Shown: positions 32,936-40,476 of the stretch, piece after piece
Layout of the letters: every line of letters begins with the position of its first letter
Numbering within the stretch: position 1 is the first letter of the stretch
From: Rhodospirillales bacterium
GTDB lineage: Bacteria > Pseudomonadota > Alphaproteobacteria > Rhodospirillales > Magnetospirillaceae
DNA: 41,381 nt
Reading direction: 5' to 3'
NCBI GenBank assembly: GCA_014380005.1
Contig: JACMKT010000004.1
Coordinates: 1-41,381, forward strand
Program-made: the position numbers and the translations under genes
The notes under the pieces: model-generated
What the model saw: the letters and a program-made list of their open reading frames with translations, nothing else
Database searches by the model: none
What the model was told of the DNA's origin: nothing

Positions 32936-33940
32936 TTACTCCAGCCAATGGGGAACCGGAAGGTTCCGTTCCCGCAGGAAGGCCGGGTTGAACAGTTTGC
33001 TTTGATAGCGCGTACCATAATCGCACAACACTGTCACGATGGTATGGCCCGGCCCCATCTTGCGCGCGATCTTCATAGCCGCAAGGACATTGATGCCCGA
33101 CGAACCGCCCAGGACCAAGCCTTCCTTTTTGACCAGATCGAAGATCAACGGCAGGGCTTCCTCGTCGGTGACCTGGACCTGATCATCGATGGGGGCGCCC
33201 ACCAGATTCTTGGTGATGCGGCCCTGGCCGATGCCTTCGGTGATGGAGGTGCCCTCGGCCTTCAGTTCGCCATGGGCATAGTAATTGTACAGCGCAGAAC
33301 CCATGGGGTCGGCCAGCACGATTCTAATCTTCTCGTTGTGCTCCTTCAGCGCCAGACCCACGCCGGCCAGGGTGCCGCCGGTGCCCACGGAGCAGGTGAA
33401 CGCATCCACCTTGCCGCCGGTCTGGCGCCAGATTTCTTGGCCGGTGGTGCGGTAATGGCCCAGGCGGTTGGCAACGTTGTCGAACTGGTTGGCCCACAGC
33501 ACGCCGTTGGGCTCGGTCAGGGTCAGCTCGCCGGCCAGGGTCTCGGAATAGCGTACGTAATTGCCGGGATCGGAATAGGGCACCGCCGGGACCAGCCGCA
33601 AATCGGCGCCGATCAGCCGCAGCATGTCCTTCTTTTCCTGGCTCTGGGTCTCGGGCATGACGATGACGCTGCGATAACCCAGGGCGTTGCCCACCAGGGT
33701 CAGGCCGATGCCCGTATTGCCCGCCGTGCCTTCAACGATGACGCCGCCCGGCTTCAGCAGGCCCTTTTCCTCGGCATCCTGGATGATGGCCAGCGCCGCA
33801 CGGTCCTTGACCGACCCACCCGGATTAAGGAATTCCGCCTTACCCAGGATGGTGCACCCGGTGGCCTCTGACGGGCCTTGCAGCTTGATCAGCGGGGTGT
33901 TGCCAATGGAATCGAGGAAGCCGTCGCGGACGTCGGTCAT
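32936..33940 (-). CDS. cysK: Cysteine synthase (O-acetylserine sulfhydrylase)
   Basis: A 334-residue PLP enzyme starting MTDVRDGFLDSIGNTPLIKL; a GTG 10 codons upstream is less likely. The PLP lysine is in NPGGSVKDRAAL; EGTAGNTGIGL and TGGTLAGVGLALKE are the substrate and phosphate loops. It makes cysteine from O-acetylserine and sulfide. It is somewhat longer than CysM/CysK of enteric bacteria, as in an alphaproteobacterial CysK-like group. Upstream (33941-34063) there are two copies of AATGTACA, at 33962-33969 and 34018-34025, which may be operator sites. Confidence 0.92.
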   Translation of the reverse strand: MTDVRDGFLDSIGNTPLIKLQGPSEATGCTILGKAEFLNPGGSVKDRAALAIIQDAEEKGLLKPGGVIVEGTAGNTGIGLTLVGNALGYRSVIVMPETQSQEKKDMLRLIGADLRLVPAVPYSDPGNYVRYSETLAGELTLTEPNGVLWANQFDNVANRLGHYRTTGQEIWRQTGGKVDAFTCSVGTGGTLAGVGLALKEHNEKIRIVLADPMGSALYNYYAHGELKAEGTSITEGIGQGRITKNLVGAPIDDQVQVTDEEALPLIFDLVKKEGLVLGGSSGINVLAAMKIARKMGPGHTIVTVLCDYGTRYQSKLFNPAFLRERNLPVPHWLE

Positions 33941-33961
33941 GGATGGTGTTCTTTCGTCAGG

Positions 33962-34025
33962 AATGTACACTTGCAGGCAGGCTAACAGAGGGTATGTAGA
34001 TCAATCAAGCGGATTGAAATGTACA
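33962..34025. promoter_or_regulatory. Two AATGTACA boxes upstream of the cysK-sseA unit
   Basis: The octamer AATGTACA, with the palindromic core TGTACA, occurs at 33962-33969 and 34018-34025, 56 bp apart, in the 123-nt gap between cysK and the Nudix gene. This gap is AT-richer than its surroundings. It is a plausible operator pair for a sulfur-responsive regulator, but no regulator is known. Confidence 0.25.
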
Positions 34026-34063
34026 ATCTGGAGGTGGAAAAGGCGCGCACGCCGGGAAGGTGT

Positions 34064-34678
34064 CTAAACCCCCCAGCGTGCCTTCAGCGCCGCTTTCTCC
34101 AGCATCAAATACTGGATGGAAATCACCGCCATGGAATTGTTGATGCGGCCATCCTTGACCATGGAATAGGCCTCGGCCAAAGGCAGGGTGAAGACACGGA
34201 TGTCTTCACCTTCGTGCTCCAGCCCGTGCAGGCCGCCGATTTGCGTCGCGTCGATGCGGGCGCAGAACAGCACCACGGTTTCCGACGAGCCGCCGGGGGT
34301 GATGATGTAGGTGCCGATCTCGAAGACGTCCGTGGCCTCGGTCCCGGCTTCCTCCACCGTCTCGCGCCGCGCCACCTGTTCTGGGCTTTCGCCCTTTTCG
34401 ATGATGCCGGCGACGCATTCCACCAGCCAGGGATATTGGTCGGCGGCCAGGGCGCCGGTGCGGAATTGCTCGATCATGGCGACTTCGTCGCGCAAAGGAT
34501 CGTACAGGATGACCACCACCGCATGGCCGCGCTCGAAAATCTCGCGGGTGATCTCGGCGGTCCAGGCGCCGGCAAAGGTGCGATGGCGCAGACGGTAGCG
34601 GTCCATCTGGAAATAGCCTTTGAATATGGTGTCCTTGGCGATCACCTGGACGTCGTCGCTGGTAAAGCGTTTGCTCAC
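34064..34678 (-). CDS. nudF: Nudix hydrolase, ADP-ribose pyrophosphatase-like
   Basis: About 204 residues from a GTG start (VSKRFTSDDV) at 34678, with GGGAG upstream. An in-frame ATG 29 codons earlier would run into the divergent OsmC gene and has no ribosome binding site. The Nudix box is G-IIEKG-E-SPEQVAR-RETVEEAG, complete with the catalytic REXXEE core. EIFERGHAVVVILYDPLRDEVAMIEQFR and the C-terminal SMVKDGRINNSMAVISIQYL resemble ADP-ribose/ADP-sugar pyrophosphatases (NudF/TrgB type), which clear ADP-ribose. Substrate not proven. It diverges from the OsmC gene. Confidence 0.9.
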   Translation of the reverse strand: MSKRFTSDDVQVIAKDTIFKGYFQMDRYRLRHRTFAGAWTAEITREIFERGHAVVVILYDPLRDEVAMIEQFRTGALAADQYPWLVECVAGIIEKGESPEQVARRETVEEAGTEATDVFEIGTYIITPGGSSETVVLFCARIDATQIGGLHGLEHEGEDIRVFTLPLAEAYSMVKDGRINNSMAVISIQYLMLEKAALKARWGV

Positions 34679-34752
34679 GATTGGGGGCTCCCATGCCGTC
34701 GGCGGACACACCACCTGTACCCCCGAGAGACAAACGTGGCAAGGAGGCTTGC

Positions 34753-35190
34753 ATGGCTGAACCACCGCCGGGAGTTGTTGTGGTCGCCGACACGGGCGAG
34801 GGCCGCCTGACCCAAGCGGTGATGATCGGTCGCCACGTGCTGCGCGCCGACGAGCCCCTGGATGCGGGCGGCGATGATTTCGGCCCGGCGCCCCATGAAT
34901 TCCTGCTGGCCGCCCTGGGCACCTGTACCGCCATGACGGTGATAATGGTTGCCACCCGTAAGGGCTGGCCGCTGGAGCATATTGAGGTGCATCTGCGCCG
35001 GGGCAAGACCGATGACGCCACCCTGATCGTCCGCGACATCATCCTGGACGGCCCGCTGGACGAGGATCAGCGCAAGAAGCTGCTGGAGGTGGCGGAGAAA
35101 TGCCCGGTGCACAAGACGCTGACGGGCGAGATCAGGATCGTCAGCGGGTTGGTGGGGCGGGGGGATATGGTGACGGGGGGAGAGGAGTAG
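34753..35190 (+). CDS. OsmC-family protein
   Basis: A 145-residue protein starting MAEPPPGVVVVADTGEGRL; AAGGAGG at 34741-34747 fixes the start. FGPAPHEFLLAALGTCTAMTVIMVATRKGW carries the first catalytic cysteine (GTC) of the OsmC fold, and ILDGPLDEDQRKKLLEVAEKCPVHKTLTG carries the second (EKCPVHK). Both are expected to form the redox site for organic hydroperoxide reduction, though many YhfA/OsmC members have unknown substrates. It is a single gene, divergent from the Nudix gene, followed by a long inverted repeat between it and the convergent CopD-like gene. Confidence 0.92.
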   Translation: MAEPPPGVVVVADTGEGRLTQAVMIGRHVLRADEPLDAGGDDFGPAPHEFLLAALGTCTAMTVIMVATRKGWPLEHIEVHLRRGKTDDATLIVRDIILDGPLDEDQRKKLLEVAEKCPVHKTLTGEIRIVSGLVGRGDMVTGGEE

Positions 35191-35199
35191 TTGAAGGTT

Positions 35200-35286
35200 T
35201 ACACGAATGAACACGAATAAGAACGAATTCTAGGCACACGACCTGGGTCGATTTCCTATTCGTGTTTATTTGTGTTCATTCGTGTA
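35200..35286. repeat. Long imperfect inverted repeat between convergent genes (copy A)
   Basis: Arms 35200-35228 and 35258-35286 are 29 nt each and match at 26 positions; the loop is 29 nt. Arms are AT-rich and built from ACACGAAT-like microrepeats, unlike the GC-rich genes around. It lies between the osmC stop (plus) and the CopD-like stop (minus), so either strand would form a long hairpin at a transcript end. Confidence 0.8.
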
Positions 35287-35293
35287 ATTGCTT

Positions 35294-35767
35294 TTAATAC
35301 CCCACGAACGTCCCCGCCGCCCCAATGAACGTCACGAACAACCCCAGGATCAGGTTGATCACCACGATGTGGCGGATGCGGCCTTGGGCGACGGTGGCGG
35401 CGGTGATGTCGTTGCGGGCCAGGGCGCGTTTGAAGCTGCCATAGGGGCCGAGGAACATGAACAGGAACAGCACGATCATGATGGCGCCGATGATCTGCAT
35501 GATGTCGATATGCAGATAGCCGCCGCTGATGCCGCCGCGATAGCCGGTCAGCAGCACGCCATAGCCGGTCACCAGCAGCACGCCGATGGAGATGGCGACC
35601 CAGGCGAAGAAGCGGGGCAGCACGTGAAGCCACAGGGACAGGCGCAGGGTCGGGGTCATGTCGGCCACCGAGGGGCGCAGCACCACATGGGCGAAGAACA
35701 TGCCGCCGACCCAGATGACGGCGGCCAGGGTGTGCAGACCGATGGCGGCGGCGAAAGTGAAGTCCAT
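35294..35767 (-). CDS. CopD-like integral membrane protein
   Basis: A 157-residue protein with four hydrophobic segments. The first contains LHTLAAVIWVGGMFFAHVVLRP, the His/Trp/Gly pattern of the CopD/YcnJ-type membrane family; the others lie around 50-70, 90-110 and 130-155. CopD proteins take part in copper uptake or haem-related redox, but here there is no CopC and the function is unknown. Its ATG is 19 nt after the parA stop, so the two are likely co-transcribed. GGAAG precedes the start. Confidence 0.8.
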   Translation of the reverse strand: MDFTFAAAIGLHTLAAVIWVGGMFFAHVVLRPSVADMTPTLRLSLWLHVLPRFFAWVAISIGVLLVTGYGVLLTGYRGGISGGYLHIDIMQIIGAIMIVLFLFMFLGPYGSFKRALARNDITAATVAQGRIRHIVVINLILGLFVTFIGAAGTFVGY

Positions 35768-35786
35768 TTTTCTTCCCAGTGTTGGC

Positions 35787-36428
35787 TTACAGGCCCAGTG
35801 TAGCAGCGATCTCGTCGGCTAAGGCCTTGATTTCCTTGGTGGCGGTGTGGCGGGGATTGCTCTCTGCCACGCCTTTGCCTTCCATCATGCTGGCGGCGAA
35901 GGCGACGCGGTTGCCCAGCACGGTTTTGGCCACGGGCATATCGGCCTCGATGATCTTCTTTTTGACCGCGTCCACCAGCTTACCCTTGGGCGGCGTGCGG
36001 TTGAACACCACCAAAGCCGCCGATTTTTCCTTCTTGGCTAAATCCAAGGTGGGTTGGGTGGCCCACAAATCCATGGGCGAGGGCTGCATGGGCACCATGA
36101 TCAGATCGGCGGCGCGCACGGCGATGCGCACGTCGGTTTCGGCATGGGGCGGGCTGTCCACCAGGATAAGATCGAAATCGCGCTTCATGCGGTCAAGCTC
36201 GGTGGACAAACGCCAGCCCGAGGCCTGGAGGAAGGTGATGCCGGCGCCATCGCCGTTCACCAGCGCCTTGCGCACCTCGTACCACATGGCCAGCGAGCCC
36301 TGGGGGTCGATATCGATCAGGCCGACGCGCTTGCCCGCGCGGGCATAGGTCACCGCCAGCTGGGCGGCCATGGTGGTCTTGCCTGCGCCGCCCTTTTGCT
36401 GGGCGATGGTGACGATCTTGGCCGGCAT
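35787..36428 (-). CDS. Orphan ParA/MinD-family ATPase
   Basis: A 213-residue protein starting MPAKIVTIAQQKGGAGKTTM; AGGGGG lies 5 nt before the ATG. The deviant Walker A (KGGAGKTT, residues 12-19), Walker A' DIDPQGSL and Walker B-like DLILVDSPP are intact. It lacks the N-terminal DNA-binding domain of plasmid ParA, so it is the short, chromosomal type. No parB follows; the next gene is a CopD-like membrane protein. Short orphan ParAs position cargo such as chemoreceptors, carboxysomes or other complexes, using nucleoid DNA. Two exact 18-bp direct repeats lie immediately upstream and may be its operator. Confidence 0.9.
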   Translation of the reverse strand: MPAKIVTIAQQKGGAGKTTMAAQLAVTYARAGKRVGLIDIDPQGSLAMWYEVRKALVNGDGAGITFLQASGWRLSTELDRMKRDFDLILVDSPPHAETDVRIAVRAADLIMVPMQPSPMDLWATQPTLDLAKKEKSAALVVFNRTPPKGKLVDAVKKKIIEADMPVAKTVLGNRVAFAASMMEGKGVAESNPRHTATKEIKALADEIAATLGL

Positions 36429-36437
36429 GGGACCCCC

Positions 36438-36474
36438 TGAATACGCCAAAAGTACATGAATACGCCAAAAGTAC
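36438..36474 (-). repeat. Twin 18-bp direct repeats upstream of parA
   Basis: TGAATACGCCAAAAGTAC occurs exactly twice, at 36438-36455 and 36457-36474, with a 1-bp spacer (period 19 bp). They start 10 nt before the parA start. On the transcribed strand the unit reads GTACTTTTGGCGTATTCA. They look like tandem binding sites for a regulator or for ParA itself; TTGGCG could also serve as a -35 element. Confidence 0.85.
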
Positions 36475-36522
36475 TGGCCCGAAAGGCTAGCCGGTTCCTA
36501 CTATTTTGCAAGTGCGAAAGGG

Positions 36523-38112
36523 TTAAGGATTTACCTTGGTTCCGTCACACGTCACGCCCTTGGTAAACAGGGTTTCCTCGCCGGTTTCGCAGCGGTCGTC
36601 CAGTTGGAAGCCGGGGATCTGTTCGGCGGCGCGGGCCGGTAGGGTCCACGGCTGGTTGCCACGGAACACGGCGCAGCCATGGCGGGCTAGGATGTCAGCC
36701 AGCGCCACCGGCTGGTTCCACTGCATCAGGCCGCGTTTCCAATAGGTATGGTCATTGGTGAACCACGTGTATTCGTCCGCAGGGAACAGGGCCGCCAGCT
36801 TGGCTGAATAGCGCGCCTGGGCGTTCATGTCGCCGCGCTGGAAGGCATAGGATTGCCCCGAGGCGGCGTCGAAATAGACCTTGGCGCAGCCGGGGAAGCG
36901 GGCGCCCAAATCCACCGCCATCTGTTCGGCGGTCCACGCCTTCAGCTCGGCATTCTGGCGCCACATCTGCGGTGCTTGGGCCACCGTCAGAACCACTGCC
37001 ACTCCCAACCACAGGCGGCAATGCGTGCGGGCCGGCATGGCGGCACGGCTCAGACTCCACAGGGCCGCCATGGCCGGGCCGGTCAGCAGCAAGGCGGGCA
37101 CCAGATAATGGGCGGCGGGCTGTTTCGCCACCGACAGCACGATCAGGAATTGGGCGGCCAGAATGCCCACCAACAGGCGGGCGAACTTGTCCTGTGCCAC
37201 CAAGCCACGGCGGCGCATGCGCACATAGGCGGCCAGTTGCACCAGCGAGGCCAGGATCACCGCGCTGAAGATCAGCTTGGACGAGAACAGCTTCAGCACC
37301 GCGCGGGGATAGCGTCCGGTGTCGATGATGGTGGCGGCGCCTTCGCCATAGGCACCGGAATGGAACATCATGCCGGTGATCCATTTGGTCCAGATGGCCC
37401 AGGACGGAATGGCCGGGGCGACGAACACCACCAACGCCGCCGCGCCCACGCCCACGTATATAAGGAATCGCCGGCGGTCCAGCAGCAGCAGCGGGATTAC
37501 CCCCAGCACGGCGAAGTGGATTTTGCAGGCCACGCCCAGGGCCATGGCGATGCCGGCCAGGGCGGCATGGCGGTCCGTGGGCGTACGGGCGCGCACCAAA
37601 GGCAGCAAGGCGGCGATCAGCAGGGCCACGGCGATGATCAGGAACGGCTCGGGCTTGGGGTGCAGGCCGAATTTAGGAATGATGCGCGACAGGAACGGCG
37701 CGCTTTGCGCCAGCAATGCCGGCAGCAGCAGGCCGGTGGTGGCGAAGGTCACCCGGCCCAGCCACCACAGCGCCGCGCCCACCAGCACATAGATGACTGA
37801 GGTGACCGCCAGCAGGGTCTGCTCGGGCGCGGCCAGAACCGCATCGACGATGGCGGCGGACGAGTCCAGCGGGTGCAGGGCTTTCATCACCACCGCGATC
37901 AGCACCTGAACCGGCGTGCCGGGATGGCTGATATCCGTGGGCGCCAGCCCCTCGATGATGCGCAGGCCGTTCAGCAGGTAATAATAGTCGGGGTCCAGGT
38001 TGAAGCTTTGCCAGAACGGCAGGCTGGAGCCCCGCATGACGAACAGCAGCGCCACGAACGCCAGGGGGAGTACCCAAAGGGCAAGGTGTTGGGCAGCACT
38101 GCGTTGGACCAA
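36523..38112 (-). CDS. GT39/ArnT-like polytopic glycosyltransferase-type protein
   Basis: A 529-residue membrane protein with about ten hydrophobic segments and a soluble C-terminal domain of about 130 residues. The first loop contains FNLDPDYYYLLNGLRI, like the acidic catalytic loop of family 39 (protein-mannosyl/ArnT-like) transferases. The only possible start in this frame is TTG at 38112 (GGAG about 9 nt upstream), because a stop lies nine codons further up. The enzyme would use a lipid-linked sugar on the periplasmic face; acceptor unknown. The C-terminal region has four cysteines that could form disulfides. Name is family level only. Confidence 0.7.
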   Translation of the reverse strand: MVQRSAAQHLALWVLPLAFVALLFVMRGSSLPFWQSFNLDPDYYYLLNGLRIIEGLAPTDISHPGTPVQVLIAVVMKALHPLDSSAAIVDAVLAAPEQTLLAVTSVIYVLVGAALWWLGRVTFATTGLLLPALLAQSAPFLSRIIPKFGLHPKPEPFLIIAVALLIAALLPLVRARTPTDRHAALAGIAMALGVACKIHFAVLGVIPLLLLDRRRFLIYVGVGAAALVVFVAPAIPSWAIWTKWITGMMFHSGAYGEGAATIIDTGRYPRAVLKLFSSKLIFSAVILASLVQLAAYVRMRRRGLVAQDKFARLLVGILAAQFLIVLSVAKQPAAHYLVPALLLTGPAMAALWSLSRAAMPARTHCRLWLGVAVVLTVAQAPQMWRQNAELKAWTAEQMAVDLGARFPGCAKVYFDAASGQSYAFQRGDMNAQARYSAKLAALFPADEYTWFTNDHTYWKRGLMQWNQPVALADILARHGCAVFRGNQPWTLPARAAEQIPGFQLDDRCETGEETLFTKGVTCDGTKVNP

Positions 38113-38173
38113 AAGGGGGCACTCCGTTCGTCTCCCTCAGGGTGTAACCAATGGCGCGGGGTGGGGCAAGGTC

Positions 38174-39241
38174 TCACGGTGCCCCCATGGGGCTGATGCG
38201 CCACAAGGTGCCGTCGCCGGCATCGGTCACCCACAGGGCGCCGTCGGGGCCGAAGGCAAGGGCGGTGGGGCGTTGCAGATCGGCGGCGAAGCGGGCGGTT
38301 TCGCCGCTGTCCAGCGAGGTGAAATCGATGCCGCCTTCGCTATCGGCGACGAAGGCCTGATTGGTGCCGCCGAAGGCAGGATCGGTGGCGGCGGCTATTC
38401 CGGCGGCGGCGCCCGGCAATTGGGCCAGGGGCGGCGGCGGCGGGTTGGGGATATCGGCCAATTGGGGATCGGCCAGGGCCAGTTGCCCGGCGAAATCGGG
38501 CCAGCCGTACCACACCCCCGGCACCGCTTGCCATAGCAGGTCGGCGGTTTGGGCTTGCGGCAAATGGTCGGACACCAGCAAGGTGCCGTCGGCGGCGAAG
38601 GCCAGCCCGGTGGGGGCGCGGAAGCCCCAGGCGTGCACCTCCACCTCGCCATCGTCGGGGCGCACGCGCAGGACGGAGCCGGTGCACGGCACAGCCCCTT
38701 CCATGCGCCCGCCGCCCTTGATGCGGACGTCCTGGCAAGGGATGTCGCGGGTCTTGCTGGCCCCCGCATGGGCGCTGGCGACGCCCACATATAGCCAGCC
38801 ATCATTGCCCGCCGCCAGCGGCCCCACCGTGCCGCCGCCGGGCAGCTTGGCCTTCAGCGCTTTTAGCCCACCATCGGAGTCTACCCGCAGGATGCGCCCG
38901 CCCAGCGGCCCGCCGGACTCGGCCACATAAAGCGTTCCGCCCACCATAGCGGCGCCGGTCCACGGGCCGTTGCCGCCGCCTTGGGCCACGGGCAGCAGCG
39001 AGCCGTCCGTTTGGACCAGCGACACCCGCGCCGCCTCGCCTTCCACCACCAGCGGGCGGCCCGATTTGGGGTCGAACAGCACGGCGCGGGGATCGCTCAG
39101 TCCGCGCGCCTCGGGCCGGGCGCCGTAGCCGGTGGGCAAAGTGGGCTGTGCGGCGGTGGGGGCGGGCAGTTCGGTGAATTCGGGGCCGCGCTCTGCACAG
39201 CCGGCCAGGATCAAAAGCGTTAGTCCCACGACCATGCGCAT
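38174..39241 (-). CDS. Sorbosone-dehydrogenase-like (PQQ-type beta-propeller) lipoprotein
   Basis: A 355-residue protein starting MRMVVGLTLLILAGC at 39241 (GGGGAGG 5 nt upstream); the lipobox ILAGC places the lipidated cysteine at residue 15. The rest is a beta-propeller: repeats such as DPRAVLFDPKSGRPLVVEG, GRILRVDSDGGLKAL, GFRAPTGLAFAADGTLLVSDH and RPTALAFGPDGALWVTDAG. It resembles the Glucose/Sorbosone dehydrogenase (GSDH) family. Whether it binds PQQ cannot be judged. It contains a PPPPP run, suggesting EF-P dependence. Outer-membrane or periplasmic lipoprotein. Confidence 0.82.
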   Translation of the reverse strand: MRMVVGLTLLILAGCAERGPEFTELPAPTAAQPTLPTGYGARPEARGLSDPRAVLFDPKSGRPLVVEGEAARVSLVQTDGSLLPVAQGGGNGPWTGAAMVGGTLYVAESGGPLGGRILRVDSDGGLKALKAKLPGGGTVGPLAAGNDGWLYVGVASAHAGASKTRDIPCQDVRIKGGGRMEGAVPCTGSVLRVRPDDGEVEVHAWGFRAPTGLAFAADGTLLVSDHLPQAQTADLLWQAVPGVWYGWPDFAGQLALADPQLADIPNPPPPPLAQLPGAAAGIAAATDPAFGGTNQAFVADSEGGIDFTSLDSGETARFAADLQRPTALAFGPDGALWVTDAGDGTLWRISPMGAP

Positions 39242-39431
39242 GAACGGCCTCCCCAAGGCGGATGACCAAAGGCAGGTAAGCGGGGCGAAAGCGGCAACAA
39301 GGGCTCCAGGGGCGACGAGCCGTTTGGGGGGATGCCCCGTGCCGACCGGTGCGCTTCCCCTTTAGGAGGTTGCGCGTGAGGGGGAGGGCGGAGCATGATC
39401 CGCCCGCATTTCATCCCCTCCAAGGTTCATC

Positions 39432-40229
39432 ATGGATATCTTTCTGCAAGCGTTGCTGCTGGGCGTGGTCGAAGGCCTGACCGAATTCCTGCCGGTGTCG
39501 TCCACCGGCCATCTGATCTTGCTGGGCGATTTCCTTGGCTTCCAGGGGCCGCCGGGCAAAACCTTCGAGATCGTCATTCAGCTAGGCGCCATCCTGGCGG
39601 TCTGCGTGGTCTATTGGCAGCGCCTGTTCGGCGCCGTCACCACCGTGACCAGCGATGCTAAATCGCGCGCCTTCGTGCGCAACATCATGATCGGCTTCCT
39701 GCCGGCCATGGTCATCGGCGCCGTGGCCTATAAGGCCATCCGCGCCTTGCTGGACAGCCCGGTGGTGGTGGCGGTGGCGCTGATCGTCGGCGGCTTTGCC
39801 ATTCTGATCATCGAGCGCATGGTGAAAAAGCCGCGCATTTTCTCGGTGGAAGACCTGCCCATCCCCATGGCGGTGAAGATCGGCGTGTTCCAATGCCTTG
39901 CCATGGTGCCGGGGGTGTCGCGCTCGGGCGCCACCATCATGGGCTCGCTGCTGTTGGGGGTTGATCGTAAGGCGGCGGCGGAATTCTCGTTCTTCCTCGC
40001 CATCCCCACCATGATCGCCGCCACCGCGTTCAAGATGTACAAAGATTGGGCGTCGCTATCCTTCGACAATTTGGCCCTGATCGCCGCCGGCTTCGCCGCC
40101 GCCTTCCTGGCCGCCCTGCTAGTGGTGCGCGCCGCCATCGCCTTCATCGGCAAACACGGCTTCGCCCCCTTCGCCTATTACCGCATCGTCTTCGGCACGG
40201 TGATGCTGGTGCTGCTGCTGACCCGATAG
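39432..40229 (+). CDS. uppP: Undecaprenyl-diphosphatase UppP (BacA)
   Basis: A 265-residue polytopic protein. Catalytic motifs are EGLTEFLPVSSTGHL near the N-terminus and PGVSRSGATIMGSLLLG around residue 158. It dephosphorylates undecaprenyl pyrophosphate so that the lipid carrier can be reused in cell wall synthesis. The 190 nt before it hold nothing I can name apart from the divergent lipoprotein start. An intrinsic terminator and then a long inverted repeat follow. Confidence 0.95.
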   Translation: MDIFLQALLLGVVEGLTEFLPVSSTGHLILLGDFLGFQGPPGKTFEIVIQLGAILAVCVVYWQRLFGAVTTVTSDAKSRAFVRNIMIGFLPAMVIGAVAYKAIRALLDSPVVVAVALIVGGFAILIIERMVKKPRIFSVEDLPIPMAVKIGVFQCLAMVPGVSRSGATIMGSLLLGVDRKAAAEFSFFLAIPTMIAATAFKMYKDWASLSFDNLALIAAGFAAAFLAALLVVRAAIAFIGKHGFAPFAYYRIVFGTVMLVLLLTR

Positions 40230-40250
40230 GCGGGTGGGGGGTTTCGGAAA

Positions 40251-40277
40251 AGGCCCCGCTTCGGCGGGGCTTTTTTT
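40251..40277 (+). terminator. Intrinsic terminator after uppP
   Basis: GCCCCGC at 40253-40259 and GCGGGGC at 40264-40270 form a stem with a TTCG loop, followed by seven T. Classic strong terminator, 23 nt after the stop. Confidence 0.92.
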
Positions 40278-40285
40278 GTGTTTGA

Positions 40286-40387
40286 TTCACCACCAAGGGC
40301 ACGAAGGGCACCAAGACAGTCATTGTGTGGCTGGTTGGGTGCCTTCTCTTACGTTCTCTTGGTGTTCTTGGTGCCCTTGGTGGTGAA
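40286..40387. repeat. Long imperfect inverted repeat between convergent genes (copy B)
   Basis: Arms 40286-40316 and 40357-40387 are 31 nt each with three mismatches; the loop is 40 nt. Arms are built from CACCAAGG/CACCAAGA-like microrepeats. As with the element at 35200-35286 it lies between the 3' ends of convergent genes (uppP and the acetate symporter gene). Confidence 0.82.
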
Positions 40388-40403
40388 ACTTCCATTTGGA
40401 AAA

Positions 40404-40434
40404 CAAAAAAGGCCGCCGGGTAAACCCAGCGGCC
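40404..40434 (-). terminator. Terminator of the acetate symporter gene
   Basis: On the minus strand, arms at 40425-40434 and 40411-40420 pair over 10 bp (one G-T pair) with a 4-nt loop, then a run of six T (40405-40410 complement). It lies 43 nt after the actP-like stop. Confidence 0.88.
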
Positions 40435-40476
40435 AAGTTTGTTCTTCGAAGAATTTAGATCGAAAGTACCAAGCCC

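Noticed and set aside
35200..35286. CRISPR or phage attachment site in the AT-rich repeat.
   Set aside because: There are only two arms in inverted orientation, no spacers, no integrase and no tRNA.
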